A stretch of DNA of 31,353 bases from an uncultured Prevotella sp. (GCA_900546575.1 URDM01000031.1:1-31353), one strand, 5' to 3'; positions 7,873 to 16,065 are shown, numbered from the stretch's first letter. The notes: a model not told the origin generated them from the sequence alone. Made by a program: numbers and translations.

Positions 7873-9573
7873 ATGTACCTACGCAAATACACCAAAACAA
7901 TGCGCAGCCTGATGCTGACGGCACTCATGGCTGTCGCTATGCCTATCATGGCACAGAACACCAGCGACCACAACTTCCGCGTGGCAAAGAACCTTGACAT
8001 TTTCAATGCCATCTACCGCAACCTCGACCTGATGTACGTCGACTCGCTCGATGCCGACAAAACCATCGGAACGGCAATACGCTCGATGATGCACTCGCTC
8101 GATCCCTACACCGACTACTTCCCCGAGGACAAGGCGGCTGAATACAAGCAGATGATGACGGGCAAATATGCTGGCATCGGCTCGATAATAAGCTACAGCT
8201 TCACACGCAAGCACGTCATCATCAACGAGCCTTACGAGGGAATGCCGGCTGCTGAAGCCGGACTGAAGAAGGGCGACATGATACTGAGCATCGACGGCGA
8301 ATCGATGGTTGGAAAGACCACTGCATACGTCAGCGACCACCTGCGTGGCGAGCCTGGCACAACGATGGTGCTTAAGATTCAGCGCCCATCGACGGGCAAG
8401 AAGATGACCGTCAAGGTGCAGCGCAAAGCCATACAGATGCCCTACCTGCCCTACTACGGCATGCAGAAGGACAATATCGGATACATCAACTACAACCAGT
8501 ATCTGGAGAACAGCGCCAAAGACGTGCGCCGTGCCTTTATCGACCTGAAGAAGCAAGGCATGAAGGGACTGGTGCTCGACCTGCGCAACAACGGCGGAGG
8601 TTCGGTGCAGGAAGCCCTGCAGATACTCAATATGTTCATACCGAAGGGCAAACATCTGCTCTCGATGAAGGGCAAGGTGAAGAACGCCAACAGCAGCTAC
8701 AACACCACCGTAGAGCCTCTCGACACCGTAATGCCTATCGTGGTGCTCGTAAACGAGGCTACAGCCAGCGCCAGCGAGATAACGAGCGGAACGCTGCAGG
8801 ACTACGACCGTGCCGTAATCATGGGCACACGCACCTACGGCAAGGGTCTGGTGCAGATACCAAACGTATCGTTGCCATACAACGGCAAGCTGAAGCTCAC
8901 CACAGCCAAATACTACATACCCTCGGGACGATGCATACAGGCTCTGCGCTACAAGCACACCGACAACGGATATGTAGCCGAGAACGTGCCCGACTCGCTC
9001 ACTCACGAGTTCCGCACAGCTGCCGGACGCATCGTGCGCGACGGCGGTGGCATCAAGCCCGACATCGAAGTGAAGCCCGACTCGCTGCCCAACATCGCCT
9101 TCTATCTCTCGCGCGTTGACACAACCGACATCATGCTCAACTACGAGATTGACTACATAGCAGCCCACCCCACCGTGGCAAGCCCCAAGGACTTCGAACT
9201 CTCGGATGCCGACTACGAGCAATTCAAGCAGCGCGTGGTAAAGAGCGGATTCACATACGACCAGGTGAGCGAGAAGATACTCAAGGAGCTGGAGAGCCTG
9301 GCACGCTTCGAGGGATACTACGACGACGCCAAACCCGAGTTTGAGGCACTGCGACAGAAGCTGAAGCATAACATAGCCAAGGACCTCGACTATCCGTACA
9401 ACAAGCAGAAGATAAAGGAACTCATTGCCGCCGACCTCATGGCTGCCTACTACTTCGAGAAGGGTTCGCTCGAAAACTCGCTGCGCAACGACAAGCAGTT
9501 TGCCGAGGCTGCACGCCTGCTCGGCAACCCCACCGAGTACCAGAAACTGCTGCAACCAAAGAAGGAGAAATAA
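7873..9573 (+). CDS. S41-family C-terminal processing protease with PDZ domain
   Basis: This is an exported Ser/Lys-dyad protease of the CtpA/Prc type. I start it at ATG 7873 because the promoter box at 7810-7817 falls inside the longer GTG reading and the signal peptide (MTALMAVAMPIMAQ-like, ending near residue 28) then sits correctly. In this numbering (566 aa) an N-terminal helical part with SLDPYTDYF precedes a PDZ domain at about 98-180 (AAEAGLKKGDMILSIDGES). The S41 core has GLVLDLRNNGGG, then NEATASASEI with the predicted nucleophile Ser299 and YGKGLVQ with Lys324, 25 residues apart as in Prc. The C-terminal 150 residues are helical. It is monocistronic, with repeats on both sides. Confidence 0.95.
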   Translation: MYLRKYTKTMRSLMLTALMAVAMPIMAQNTSDHNFRVAKNLDIFNAIYRNLDLMYVDSLDADKTIGTAIRSMMHSLDPYTDYFPEDKAAEYKQMMTGKYAGIGSIISYSFTRKHVIINEPYEGMPAAEAGLKKGDMILSIDGESMVGKTTAYVSDHLRGEPGTTMVLKIQRPSTGKKMTVKVQRKAIQMPYLPYYGMQKDNIGYINYNQYLENSAKDVRRAFIDLKKQGMKGLVLDLRNNGGGSVQEALQILNMFIPKGKHLLSMKGKVKNANSSYNTTVEPLDTVMPIVVLVNEATASASEITSGTLQDYDRAVIMGTRTYGKGLVQIPNVSLPYNGKLKLTTAKYYIPSGRCIQALRYKHTDNGYVAENVPDSLTHEFRTAAGRIVRDGGGIKPDIEVKPDSLPNIAFYLSRVDTTDIMLNYEIDYIAAHPTVASPKDFELSDADYEQFKQRVVKSGFTYDQVSEKILKELESLARFEGYYDDAKPEFEALRQKLKHNIAKDLDYPYNKQKIKELIAADLMAAYYFEKGSLENSLRNDKQFAEAARLLGNPTEYQKLLQPKKEK

Positions 9574-9604
9574 GCTGAAATACAGATTTTCAACACCCCC
9601 ATTC

Positions 9605-9710
9605 AAAAAGGAGTCCTTTTGCCTGTCAAAAGGGCTCCTTTTGAAGGGTAAAAGGACTCCTTTTGAAGGGTAAAAGGACTCGTTTTGAAGTGCAAAAGGA
9701 CTCCTTTTGG
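9605..9710. repeat. Five tandem 22-bp repeats
   Basis: The CCTTTTG core recurs at 9615, 9637, 9659, 9681 (one base changed) and 9703, an exact 22-bp period. The fuller unit is AAAAGGACTCCTTTTGAAGGGT, whose first 15 bases are nearly palindromic. The array follows the S41 stop and could fold into several alternative hairpins. Confidence 0.9.
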
Positions 9711-9729
9711 AAATGAGAAGGGTTATTTT

Positions 9730-9764
9730 AAGTGTTAGATGTTAAATGTTAAGTGTTAAGTGGT
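9730..9764. repeat. Five tandem 7-bp repeats (AAGTGTT type)
   Basis: Consecutive 7-mers AAGTGTT, AGATGTT, AAATGTT, AAGTGTT, AAGTGGT. The rest of the 374-bp gap (9574-9947) is AT-rich with one promoter and no gene. Confidence 0.75.
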
Positions 9765-9851
9765 GAGGATTGAATGTATTGAAACGACTCTTTAGCTATC
9801 AACAATGATATTGTCGCTTCTAAAAGCAATGATTATAAAAATAAGAATAAA

Positions 9852-9883
9852 CTTGTTTCCTATCAAAAAATTAGTTATTTTTG
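9852..9883 (+). promoter_or_regulatory. Promoter of the small two-gene cassette
   Basis: CTTG (9852-9855), a 20-bp spacer and TATTTTTG (9876-9883), an exact TAnnTTTG box, lie 64 bp before the ATG at 9948. Confidence 0.6.
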
Positions 9884-9947
9884 CGCAAGAAGACAAACCA
9901 CATAGAATTATCACATCAATTTAGAACACATTAATAATATTATAAAT

Positions 9948-10103
9948 ATGGATAGAATTAAACTAACACGTGAGGAAGCCTTGCGACGTTGGAAGGCATC
10001 CAAAGAAATAAAACGTAAAATGTCTGAGAAATTAGAACAATTAGTACGCGACAGTTGCAAGGAGCAAACTGACAACAATTCTATTAGTGTAGAAATATGG
10101 TAA
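9948..10103 (+). CDS. Small 51-aa charged protein of unknown function
   Basis: The ATG at 9948 opens a 51-residue frame beginning MDRIKLTREEALRRWKASKE and ending SISVEIW. It is rich in Lys, Arg and Glu and probably largely helical in its first 40 residues, without signal peptide or membrane segment. Its stop overlaps the next start (TAATG at 10101-10105), strong evidence that both are translated from one message. A promoter at 9852-9883 serves it. Codon use is AT-rich compared with the flanking S41 and rbfA genes, which suggests acquisition. Size, charge and coupling resemble an antitoxin or chaperone-like partner of the next gene, but that is inference only. Confidence 0.65.
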   Translation: MDRIKLTREEALRRWKASKEIKRKMSEKLEQLVRDSCKEQTDNNSISVEIW

Positions 10104-10606
10104 TGGAAAAACTGTCATTAGATGCAATAAATGCCAAATCTGAGTATCTTGTAAAAAAAGAAGAGGATGAATTGACCTTTAGTTTCATGACTGATAATAT
10201 GGCAGAAATTTTCATTTCATTTGAAAAAGATGACATATTACAATCAGGCATTGTCTATCAGTTTGGTATATCCAATCCGCAAGGAACAAAATCCCCTCGC
10301 GACCCAAAGGTACGCAATACGATACTGGCAATTATTGAAGAATTTTTTAATAAAAACAAGGCTGCTCTGCTATACATATGCGAGACTGGCGACGGTATGC
10401 AAAAAATGCGCAGTCGTTTGTTCCAATATTGGTTTAGCATTTATAACGAAAGGGAAGAATACCTGTTTCTTCCGCAGATTGTCTACGACGAAGAAGAAAA
10501 CGAGAATTATGCAGCTTTAATTATAAGAAAGGACAATCCTTGTTTTGTCGAATTGGTGTCAGAATTTACTGATACAGTAAACTTGCTTAACGGAAAACCC
10601 GAGTAA
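10103..10606 (+). CDS. DUF6169-like protein of unknown function
   Basis: This is a 167-aa cytosolic-looking protein without signal peptide. The start at 10103 (MEKLSLDAINAKSEY) is chosen because it overlaps the previous stop as TAATG; an ATG two codons upstream at 10097 is the alternative. Visible segments are a beta-rich first half (LTFSFMTDNMAEIFISFEKD), a central helix after VRNTILAIIEEFFNK, an aromatic FQYWFSIYNEREEYLF stretch, and a conserved-looking end with ENYAALIIRKDNPCFVELV. The pattern resembles what I remember of DUF6169 proteins in Bacteroidetes. That identification is tentative and no activity is known to me. Base composition is lower in GC than the neighbours. Confidence 0.65.
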   Translation: MEKLSLDAINAKSEYLVKKEEDELTFSFMTDNMAEIFISFEKDDILQSGIVYQFGISNPQGTKSPRDPKVRNTILAIIEEFFNKNKAALLYICETGDGMQKMRSRLFQYWFSIYNEREEYLFLPQIVYDEEENENYAALIIRKDNPCFVELVSEFTDTVNLLNGKPE

Positions 10607-10695
10607 CGCAACAACAAAAAAGCAATAAGCCACAAAAGACATAATGGCGCATACTGGAAAAGTGTAGTTTTCCGACAAGAACTGCTGCATTTCAT

Positions 10696-10726
10696 TTTGT
10701 ATTGCGACCGATTTGCACTATCTTTG
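10696..10726 (+). promoter_or_regulatory. Promoter of rbfA and the lolC/E-type gene
   Basis: TTTG (10696-10699), a 19-bp spacer and TATCTTTG (10719-10726) make a near-perfect Bacteroidetes promoter, 34 bp before the rbfA ATG. Confidence 0.8.
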
Positions 10727-10760
10727 CATATTAAAAACAAGATTTAAACAGATAAACAAC

Positions 10761-11096
10761 ATGCAAGAAACAAGACAAAACCGTATAGCACGACTCCTGC
10801 AGAAGGAGCTGAGCCTTATATTCCAGTCGCAGACACGTGCCATGCACGGCATCATGGTGAGCGTGACACGCTGCCGTGTGTCGCCTGACCTGAGCATCTG
10901 CACAGCCTATCTCAGCATTTTCCCGTCGGAAAAAGCCGAGGAACTCATCAAGAACGTAACAGCCAACGAGAAGACAATACGCTACGAACTGGGCACCCGC
11001 GTACGCAACCAGCTGCGCATCATCCCCGAACTCAGATTCTTCATCGACGACTCGCTCGACTACATCGAACGCATTGACGAACTGCTGAAGAAATGA
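10761..11096 (+). CDS. rbfA: 30S ribosome-binding factor RbfA
   Basis: RbfA is a small KH-fold protein that helps 16S rRNA 5'-end maturation and cold-shock growth by binding immature 30S subunits. The 111-aa frame from ATG 10761 (MQETRQNRIARLLQKELS) shows the family hallmarks: the N-terminal helix RIARLLQKELSLIF, then VSVTRCRVSPDLSICTAYLS, and the closing ELRFFIDDSLDYIERIDELL. An upstream in-frame start at 10713 is rejected because it lies before the promoter's expected transcription start. The stop overlaps the next gene by 4 bp (ATGA). This rbfA-permease pairing is, as far as I recall, common in Bacteroidetes. Confidence 0.95.
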   Translation: MQETRQNRIARLLQKELSLIFQSQTRAMHGIMVSVTRCRVSPDLSICTAYLSIFPSEKAEELIKNVTANEKTIRYELGTRVRNQLRIIPELRFFIDDSLDYIERIDELLKK

Positions 11097-12313
11097 ATTT
11101 CCCGTTCTTTATAGCACGACGCTATGTCTTCTCGAAGAAGTCGACTAACGCCATCAACGTCATCTCTGCCATTTCGGTGGTAGGCGTAGCTGTGGGCACA
11201 ATGGCACTGGTGATTGTGCTGAGCGTGTTCAACGGATTTCACGACCTCGTGGCGTCGTTCTTCACCAACTTCGACCCTCAAATCGAACTTGTGCCGACGC
11301 AAGGCAAGACGGCTCCTGCCGACGATCCCGTGCTCGACCAGGTACGCCAGATGCCTCAGGTGAGCGTTCACACCGATGTGCTTGAGGACCAGGGACTGGC
11401 TGTATATGGCGACCGTCAGCAGATGGTGACCGTTATGGGTGTCGACGACAACTTCACCCAGCTCACCAACATCAGCGACATCCTGTACGGCGACGGCGAA
11501 TTCACGCTTCAGGCTGCCAATCTGTTCTATGCCATTCCGGGCATACGCCTGGCGCAGGACATGGGACTGGGCGCACGCTTCGACGGCTATCTGAAGCTGT
11601 ATGCTCCCGTACGACGCGGACAGATTACCGACCTTGAAGACCCGTCAGACGGATTTGTGGTAGACTCGCTCATATCGCCGGGCGTAGTGTTTGCCGTCAA
11701 CCAGGCAAAATACGACCGCGACCACATTATATGCTCCATAGGTTTCGCACGCCGACTGTTCGATCAGGACGGCATGCTGTCGTCGTTACAGATACGACTG
11801 AAGCCGGGCAGCGACCTCGCGGCTGTGAAGAAGCAGATGCGCGAGATTGTCGGCTCGAAGTATAGGGTGCTCGACAGATTTGAACAGCAGTCGGACACGT
11901 TCAACATCATGCAGATAGAGAAGGTGCTGGCATACGTCTTCCTGACGTTCATACTTATGGTGGCATGCTTCAACATCATATCGTCGCTCTCGATGCTCAT
12001 CATCGACAAGAAGGCCGACGCTGCCACCCTGCGCAACCTCGGTGCTACCGACCGACAGATACGCAGCATTTTCCTATTCGAAGGACGCATCATATCAGCC
12101 ATCGGTGCCGTCGTGGGCATACTGCTCGGACTGCTGCTCTGCTGGCTGCAGCAGGAGTTCGGACTGGTGCACATGGGCGACTCGGCAGGCTCGTTCGTGG
12201 TCAATGCCTACCCCGTGAGCGTCCATTACGACGACGTGGCTATAGTCTTCGTCACGGTGCTCTTGATAGGATGGGGTGCAGCATGGATTCCTACGCGCAA
12301 GCTTAAGGTATAA
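11093..12313 (+). CDS. LolC/LolE-type lipoprotein-releasing ABC transporter permease (FtsX family)
   Basis: This is an inner-membrane permease expected to extract lipoproteins toward the outer membrane together with a LolD ATPase encoded elsewhere. The start NFPFFIARRYVFSKKS is typical of LolC/E. The first membrane helix is at about 18-45 (ISAISVVGVAVGTMALVIVL), a MacB-like periplasmic domain spans about 46-270, and three further helices lie near 280-305, 325-350 and 375-400, with the FtsX region LSMLIIDKKADAATLRNLGAT. Its 406 aa is full length. It is translationally coupled to rbfA and followed by a shared terminator hairpin at 12396-12425. Whether it is LolC or LolE cannot be told, because Bacteroidetes may use one permease. 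Confidence 0.9.
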   Translation: MNFPFFIARRYVFSKKSTNAINVISAISVVGVAVGTMALVIVLSVFNGFHDLVASFFTNFDPQIELVPTQGKTAPADDPVLDQVRQMPQVSVHTDVLEDQGLAVYGDRQQMVTVMGVDDNFTQLTNISDILYGDGEFTLQAANLFYAIPGIRLAQDMGLGARFDGYLKLYAPVRRGQITDLEDPSDGFVVDSLISPGVVFAVNQAKYDRDHIICSIGFARRLFDQDGMLSSLQIRLKPGSDLAAVKKQMREIVGSKYRVLDRFEQQSDTFNIMQIEKVLAYVFLTFILMVACFNIISSLSMLIIDKKADAATLRNLGATDRQIRSIFLFEGRIISAIGAVVGILLGLLLCWLQQEFGLVHMGDSAGSFVVNAYPVSVHYDDVAIVFVTVLLIGWGAAWIPTRKLKV

Positions 12314-12318
12314 TCTGG

Positions 12319-12332
12319 CTTTTGACACACCC
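12319..12332. repeat. Possible isolated end of the dispersed palindromic repeat
   Basis: The 14 bases CTTTTGACACACCC, starting 6 bp after the permease stop, are exactly the inverse of the terminal bases at 31273-31286. No other part of the element is seen, so this may be a relic or chance. Confidence 0.4.
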
Positions 12333-12395
12333 GCCTCCTACATCAGTTATTATCAAAAACGTTGTTCACTCCATATTTCGGATAAACCAATAAAA

Positions 12396-12425
12396 AAGCG
12401 GGGCAGCCTACAGCTGTCCCGCTTC
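12396..12425. terminator. Convergent terminator hairpin
   Basis: A stem of AAGCGGGGCAGC with its inverse (one G-T pair), preceded by an A run, serves both the rightward permease and the leftward DUF4294 gene. The DUF4294 stop codon (12410-12408) is in its loop. Confidence 0.75.
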
Positions 12426-13064
12426 TACTTGACGCACGATGCGCTCGGTATATTTATCGACGCCTTCTGCGTCATATTTTTTTGTAAGCGACGCGCCGAA
12501 CAAGGCTGCGAACGCCTGATAAAAGCCTGCCCTTATAGGTCCGAGAAACGCCTGTATCAATTGATACGACGACGAATTGCACTCGCGATACACCAGTTTT
12601 ATCAGCAGTTTGCCCTGCGAATACGTCAGCTTCTTCATGCGTGGCGTGTACTCCTTGCGTATGCTGCGCTCCACACGTTGCATGTGCTCGTCCTTAGCCT
12701 TCTTGTTGGGCAGCGTCTGCAGAAACTCGTAGGTCTCTATAATTATCGCATTCACCTCCTTGGCTATAGGCAACACCTTCTTTATATTGGCCACAAGTCG
12801 GTTGTAGGCCTGCCTCTGGCGAGCGTCGGCAAATACGGGTTGCGGATAGACATACAGCGTGTTCAGCTCGACATACTGTATGCTGTCGCCGTCGTGCAGC
12901 ACCTTGCCCACCTTGACCATAGGGACAAGCGTGGGCGTATCCATATCCACCTCGCGGTCTTCGGGGTTGACACGGCGACTGCCGTTGTCCTGCGCCCGTG
13001 CTGACATGGCGCTGAACGCAAGCAACACGACCAACAGTATTATGTTGCGATTGCTTCTATACAT
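12408..13064 (-). CDS. DUF4294 domain secreted protein
   Basis: The 218-aa protein has an N-terminal signal peptide (LLVVLLAFSAMSARAQ, cleavage near residue 25). The rest matches the DUF4294 family: HDGDSIQYVELNTLYVYPQP, then a helical region with AYNRLVANIKKVLPIAKEVN and MKKLTYSQGKLLIKLVYREC, and the end KYDAEGVDKYTERIVRQVE. DUF4294 proteins are conserved in Bacteroidetes and have no established function that I know of. The gene lies 9 bp downstream of the M28 gene on the same strand, so the two form an operon. The C-terminus runs into the convergent terminator. Confidence 0.88.
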   Translation of the reverse strand: MYRSNRNIILLVVLLAFSAMSARAQDNGSRRVNPEDREVDMDTPTLVPMVKVGKVLHDGDSIQYVELNTLYVYPQPVFADARQRQAYNRLVANIKKVLPIAKEVNAIIIETYEFLQTLPNKKAKDEHMQRVERSIRKEYTPRMKKLTYSQGKLLIKLVYRECNSSSYQLIQAFLGPIRAGFYQAFAALFGASLTKKYDAEGVDKYTERIVRQVEAGQL

Positions 13065-13073
13065 ATTTATATA

Positions 13074-14078
13074 TTACTTTTCCGAGTACAATATCTGCAC
13101 CATAGTCTGTCCGACAGCCTTGAGTGTGGCGCGGTCGATGTGCTCCATTGTGTCGTTTATGGTGTGCCATGTAGGTCCGAACGAGCTCTGCTGGCAGTCA
13201 GGATAGAACGGAATGATGTCGATGCAGGCTATTCCAGCCTTCTCGTTGACGGGCACGTGGTCGTCGGTTATCATGCCGCCCTCCTGCATTGGGAAGTACG
13301 ACCCATAGCCAATCTGCGACGCTGTGCGCCACACCTTGTTCACTATCTCGGCAGCATACTGCTTGGATACCGACTCCTGATAGAACTTTGCACCCTCGCC
13401 GCCTACCATGTCGAGCAGCACACCGTATCGTGCCTCATAGCCCTGTGGCTGATGTTCTGCCCAATACTGAGCGCCGAGCGCCCACGAGTCTTGCGAGTCG
13501 GGGGCCGACGACCACTGCGGAGTGCCGTAGTCTTCGGCATCGAAGCACACGAAGTCGACACCTACGTTGAGTGTAGAGTCGTTGCCTATGATGCGAGCCA
13601 GCTCCAGCATCACAGCCACACCGCTTGCTCCGTCGTTGGCACCCATAACGGGTTTGCGCCAATTGGTTGAGTCGGGGTCGTTGTCTGCCCACGGACGGCA
13701 GTCCCAATGGGCGCACAGCAATACGCGTGTGGTAAGTTCGGGGCGGAAGCGTGCCCATATGTTGCGCGAACGGAGCATAGTTCCGTCCCAAGCCTTAAGC
13801 TCTGCGTCCTGAGCCTCAACCTTCATTCCGTAGCTGGCAAACTGCTTCATTATCCATTCGCCGCACTTATCGTGTGCTTCGGTGTTCATAAGGCGCGGCC
13901 CGAAGCTGCATTGCTTGGCACAGAAGGCATAAGCCGAGTCGGCACAGAACGTAGGACCTACAAGAGCAACGGTGTCAGGCTCAGTAGCCGACTTGCGCGA
14001 ACTCTTGCAAGACATGCACGAACAAGCCATTGCAACAACGACAAATGCTAATACTAAAGAGAATATCGATTTCTTCAT
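13074..14078 (-). CDS. M28-family zinc enzyme, probable type II glutaminyl-peptide cyclotransferase (lipoprotein)
   Basis: Its 334 aa is close to the length I recall for Porphyromonas gingivalis glutaminyl cyclase, a type II enzyme that turns N-terminal Gln into pyroglutamate on exported proteins. Visible metal and catalytic positions are His124 (AHWDCRPW), Asp149 (GANDGASG), the Glu182/Asp183 pair (CFDAEDYG), Asp223 (LLDMVGG) and His305 (TWHTINDT). The N-terminus has a signal sequence with several cysteines (MACSCMSC, residues 17-24); Cys19 or a later one is the likely lipidation site. In Bacteroidetes many proteins acquire an N-terminal Gln after signal cleavage at AQ (several in this window end their signal peptide that way), so such a cyclase has abundant substrates. 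An ordinary M28 aminopeptidase is the alternative. Confidence 0.87.
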   Translation of the reverse strand: MKKSIFSLVLAFVVVAMACSCMSCKSSRKSATEPDTVALVGPTFCADSAYAFCAKQCSFGPRLMNTEAHDKCGEWIMKQFASYGMKVEAQDAELKAWDGTMLRSRNIWARFRPELTTRVLLCAHWDCRPWADNDPDSTNWRKPVMGANDGASGVAVMLELARIIGNDSTLNVGVDFVCFDAEDYGTPQWSSAPDSQDSWALGAQYWAEHQPQGYEARYGVLLDMVGGEGAKFYQESVSKQYAAEIVNKVWRTASQIGYGSYFPMQEGGMITDDHVPVNEKAGIACIDIIPFYPDCQQSSFGPTWHTINDTMEHIDRATLKAVGQTMVQILYSEK

Positions 14079-14375
14079 TTTAATTGAACTTTCGCAAGTT
14101 CAGAAGTTAATGGTATTAAAGAAGTTACCACTCCCTTTGGTCGTTCAAGAAGTTAACGGACAATAGCTTTATTGCTTAAACAACAGGACATTTGTCCGTT
14201 CGCTCGGCTTTGCCGCTTGCCTGAGCAAGAACTTCACGAGCAAAGCGAGTTATCTTCCTATAACTACTTTCGCTTGCGAAACTTAAGTCTTTTTAATAAT
14301 TCAACATTGAAAATTCCTAATCGGCGAAGCCGACCAATTCAACATTCAACATTCCTAATTCAACATTCCTAATTC
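14079..14375. other. Intergenic stretch without a gene
   Basis: These 297 bp lie between the M28 start and the sufE stop. I see an inverted pair near 14091-14105, a motif GCTTGCCTGAGCAAGAAC at 14214-14231 whose CCTGAGCAAG part recurs at 30804-30813, and the 7-bp array at the left flank of sufE. No coding frame, RNA gene or exact TAnnTTTG box pointing to the M28 gene was found. Confidence 0.6.
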
Positions 14376-14385
14376 CTAATTCTTC
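14337..14385. repeat. Seven tandem 7-bp repeats reaching into sufE
   Basis: Consecutive 7-mers ATTCAAC (three) and ATTCCTA (three) plus ATTCTTC. The array overlaps the last codons of sufE and provides its TAG stop (14378-14376). Confidence 0.85.
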
Positions 14386-14801
14386 TTTGCTTCATACGCC
14401 AGGGCGTACATGCGTATCTGCTTCACCATAGCCAGCAATCCGTTGGAACGGGTGGGCGACAAATGGTCCTTCAGACCGATACGGTCGATGAAGTAAAGGT
14501 CGGCATCAAGAATCTCGCGCGGCGTGTGTCCGCTTATCACCTGAATAAGCAGGGCGATGATGCCCTTAACGATAAGGGCGTCGCTGTCGGCTGTGAACAC
14601 CAGACGTCCGTCGTCGGTCATATCGCATTGCACCCATACACGACTCTGACAGCCGTCTATGAGGTTCTGCTCGGTTTTATACTTAGGGTCGAGTGGCTCA
14701 AGTTCGCCACCCAGGTCAATCAGCAACTGGTACTTGTCCATCCAGTCTGTGAAGTCTTGAAACTGCTCAATGACTTCGTCTTGTATTTCGTTTATAGTCA
14801 T
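14376..14801 (-). CDS. sufE: SufE-family cysteine desulfurase-stimulating sulfur acceptor
   Basis: SufE takes persulfide sulfur from the desulfurase SufS and hands it to the SufBCD scaffold for Fe-S cluster assembly in the cytosol. The 141-aa frame shows the family signature LIDGCQSRVWVQ with the acceptor Cys51, the same position as in E. coli SufE. The N-terminal helix (EIQDEVIEQFQDFTDWMDKYQ), GGELEPLDPKYKTEQN, and the closing LSPTRSNGLLAMVKQIRMYA are also typical. It starts 6 bp after the U32 gene and is surely co-transcribed with it. No other suf gene is in the window. Its stop codon lies inside the 7-bp repeat array. Confidence 0.95.
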   Translation of the reverse strand: MTINEIQDEVIEQFQDFTDWMDKYQLLIDLGGELEPLDPKYKTEQNLIDGCQSRVWVQCDMTDDGRLVFTADSDALIVKGIIALLIQVISGHTPREILDADLYFIDRIGLKDHLSPTRSNGLLAMVKQIRMYALAYEAKKN

Positions 14802-14807
14802 TTTTCT

Positions 14808-16058
14808 TTATTCTACCACTACAATCTTAAACAATTTATCACTTGGGCGGATTTTGCCCGGAACGCGGAACGACACGTGTTGTCCCTTCTGTGCGGTCTG
14901 TACAGGATTGAGGTCGTAGCGTATTTCGTCCACGTCTACATACATCACGCCTGTAGTAGGACCCGTGATGAGCAGCTTGTCGCCCACGCTGAACTCGGCA
15001 GCTTCGCACGTAAACTCGGCAACACCAAGCTTTGAGAAGTACTTGACACCTCTGCCTACATACACCTTCTTCTCCGTAGCGTTCGAACCATAGTTGCTGT
15101 TCCACTCGCCCAGAGTCTGACCCTGATAGTAGCCGTCCCAGAATCCACGGTTGAACACAGTGGCAAGACGCTTGTCCCATTCGTCCTTCTTCTCTTCGGT
15201 GAAGTCGCCGTCGAGCACAGCCTGGATAGCCTCCTTGTAGCAGCGCACCACATTATATACATATTCAGCGCCACGTGCACGACCCTCAATCTTGAATACT
15301 CGCACACCCGAACGCATCATCCGGTCGATGAAACGAATGGTCTTGAGGTCCTTGGGCGACATGATGTACTTGTTGTCCACCTCAAGCTGCGTGCCCGTTT
15401 CGTTGTCGGTGACGGTATAAGAGCGGCGGCATATCTGCATACATTCGCCACGGTTGGCAGAGCGTCCGGTGTTCATAAGGCTCATGTAGCACTTTCCGCT
15501 CACCGCCATACACAAAGCTCCATGGCAGAACATCTCAATGCGCACCAACTCGCCGTTGGGTCCGCATATGTGCTGCTTCTCTATCTGCTCGAAGATATAA
15601 GCCACCTGGTCCATGTTCAACTCGCGTGCCAGCACCACCACGTCGGCAAACTGAGCATAGAACTTCAGAGCCTCAGCGTTGCTGATGTTGAGCTGTGTAG
15701 AGAGATGAACCTCCTGACCAATCTCACGACAGTATGACATTACAGCCACGTCCGATGCAATGACAGCCGAAATCTGAGCCTTCTTGGCAGCATCGATTAT
15801 CTGGTGCATCAGCTCCACATCCTCGTCGTAGATGATGGTGTTGACGGTCAGATAGCTCTTCATGCCGTGCTCGGCACAGATAGCAGCAATGTCGTGCAGG
15901 TCGTCTATGGTGAAATGGTTGGCAGAGTGTGAACGCATGTTCAACTGCTCCACACCGAAGTAGATGCTGTCGGCACCAGCCTGTATGGCTGCCTGAAGGC
16001 TTTCACGCGAACCCACGGGCGCCATTATCTCATAGTCTTTTATTGTTGTATTATCCAT
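14808..16058 (-). CDS. U32-family protein (TrhP/RlhA-like RNA hydroxylation type)
   Basis: U32 'peptidases' are now known chiefly as prephenate-dependent RNA hydroxylation factors: TrhP for tRNA U34, RlhA for 23S rRNA. This 416-aa protein opens with EIMAPVGSRESLQAAIQAGAD and continues with IYFGVEQLNMR and a beta/alpha barrel (STQLNISNAEALKFY). It has the conserved cysteine region FCHGALCMAVSGKCYMS and NRGECMQICRR (Cys178, 183, 190, 206, 210), where known members are thought to hold an Fe-S cluster. The C-terminal small domain, from about 330, is beta-rich. Length fits YrrO/TrhP2-like members. An operon with sufE, an Fe-S assembly factor, agrees with an Fe-S enzyme. The exact RNA target is not determinable. 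Its promoter suggests an almost leaderless transcript. Confidence 0.93.
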   Translation of the reverse strand: MDNTTIKDYEIMAPVGSRESLQAAIQAGADSIYFGVEQLNMRSHSANHFTIDDLHDIAAICAEHGMKSYLTVNTIIYDEDVELMHQIIDAAKKAQISAVIASDVAVMSYCREIGQEVHLSTQLNISNAEALKFYAQFADVVVLARELNMDQVAYIFEQIEKQHICGPNGELVRIEMFCHGALCMAVSGKCYMSLMNTGRSANRGECMQICRRSYTVTDNETGTQLEVDNKYIMSPKDLKTIRFIDRMMRSGVRVFKIEGRARGAEYVYNVVRCYKEAIQAVLDGDFTEEKKDEWDKRLATVFNRGFWDGYYQGQTLGEWNSNYGSNATEKKVYVGRGVKYFSKLGVAEFTCEAAEFSVGDKLLITGPTTGVMYVDVDEIRYDLNPVQTAQKGQHVSFRVPGKIRPSDKLFKIVVVE

Positions 16059-16065
16059 ATTGGTG

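Noticed and set aside
7879..9606. 575-codon open frame on the minus strand opposite the S41 protease
   Set aside because: It is a mirror frame caused by codon bias. The plus-strand S41 gene has a signal peptide, PDZ domain and catalytic dyad, and the minus translation resembles nothing known to me.
12276..13004. 242-codon plus-strand frame over the DUF4294 gene
   Set aside because: Shadow of the minus-strand DUF4294 gene. It also runs through the terminator hairpin and the end of the permease.
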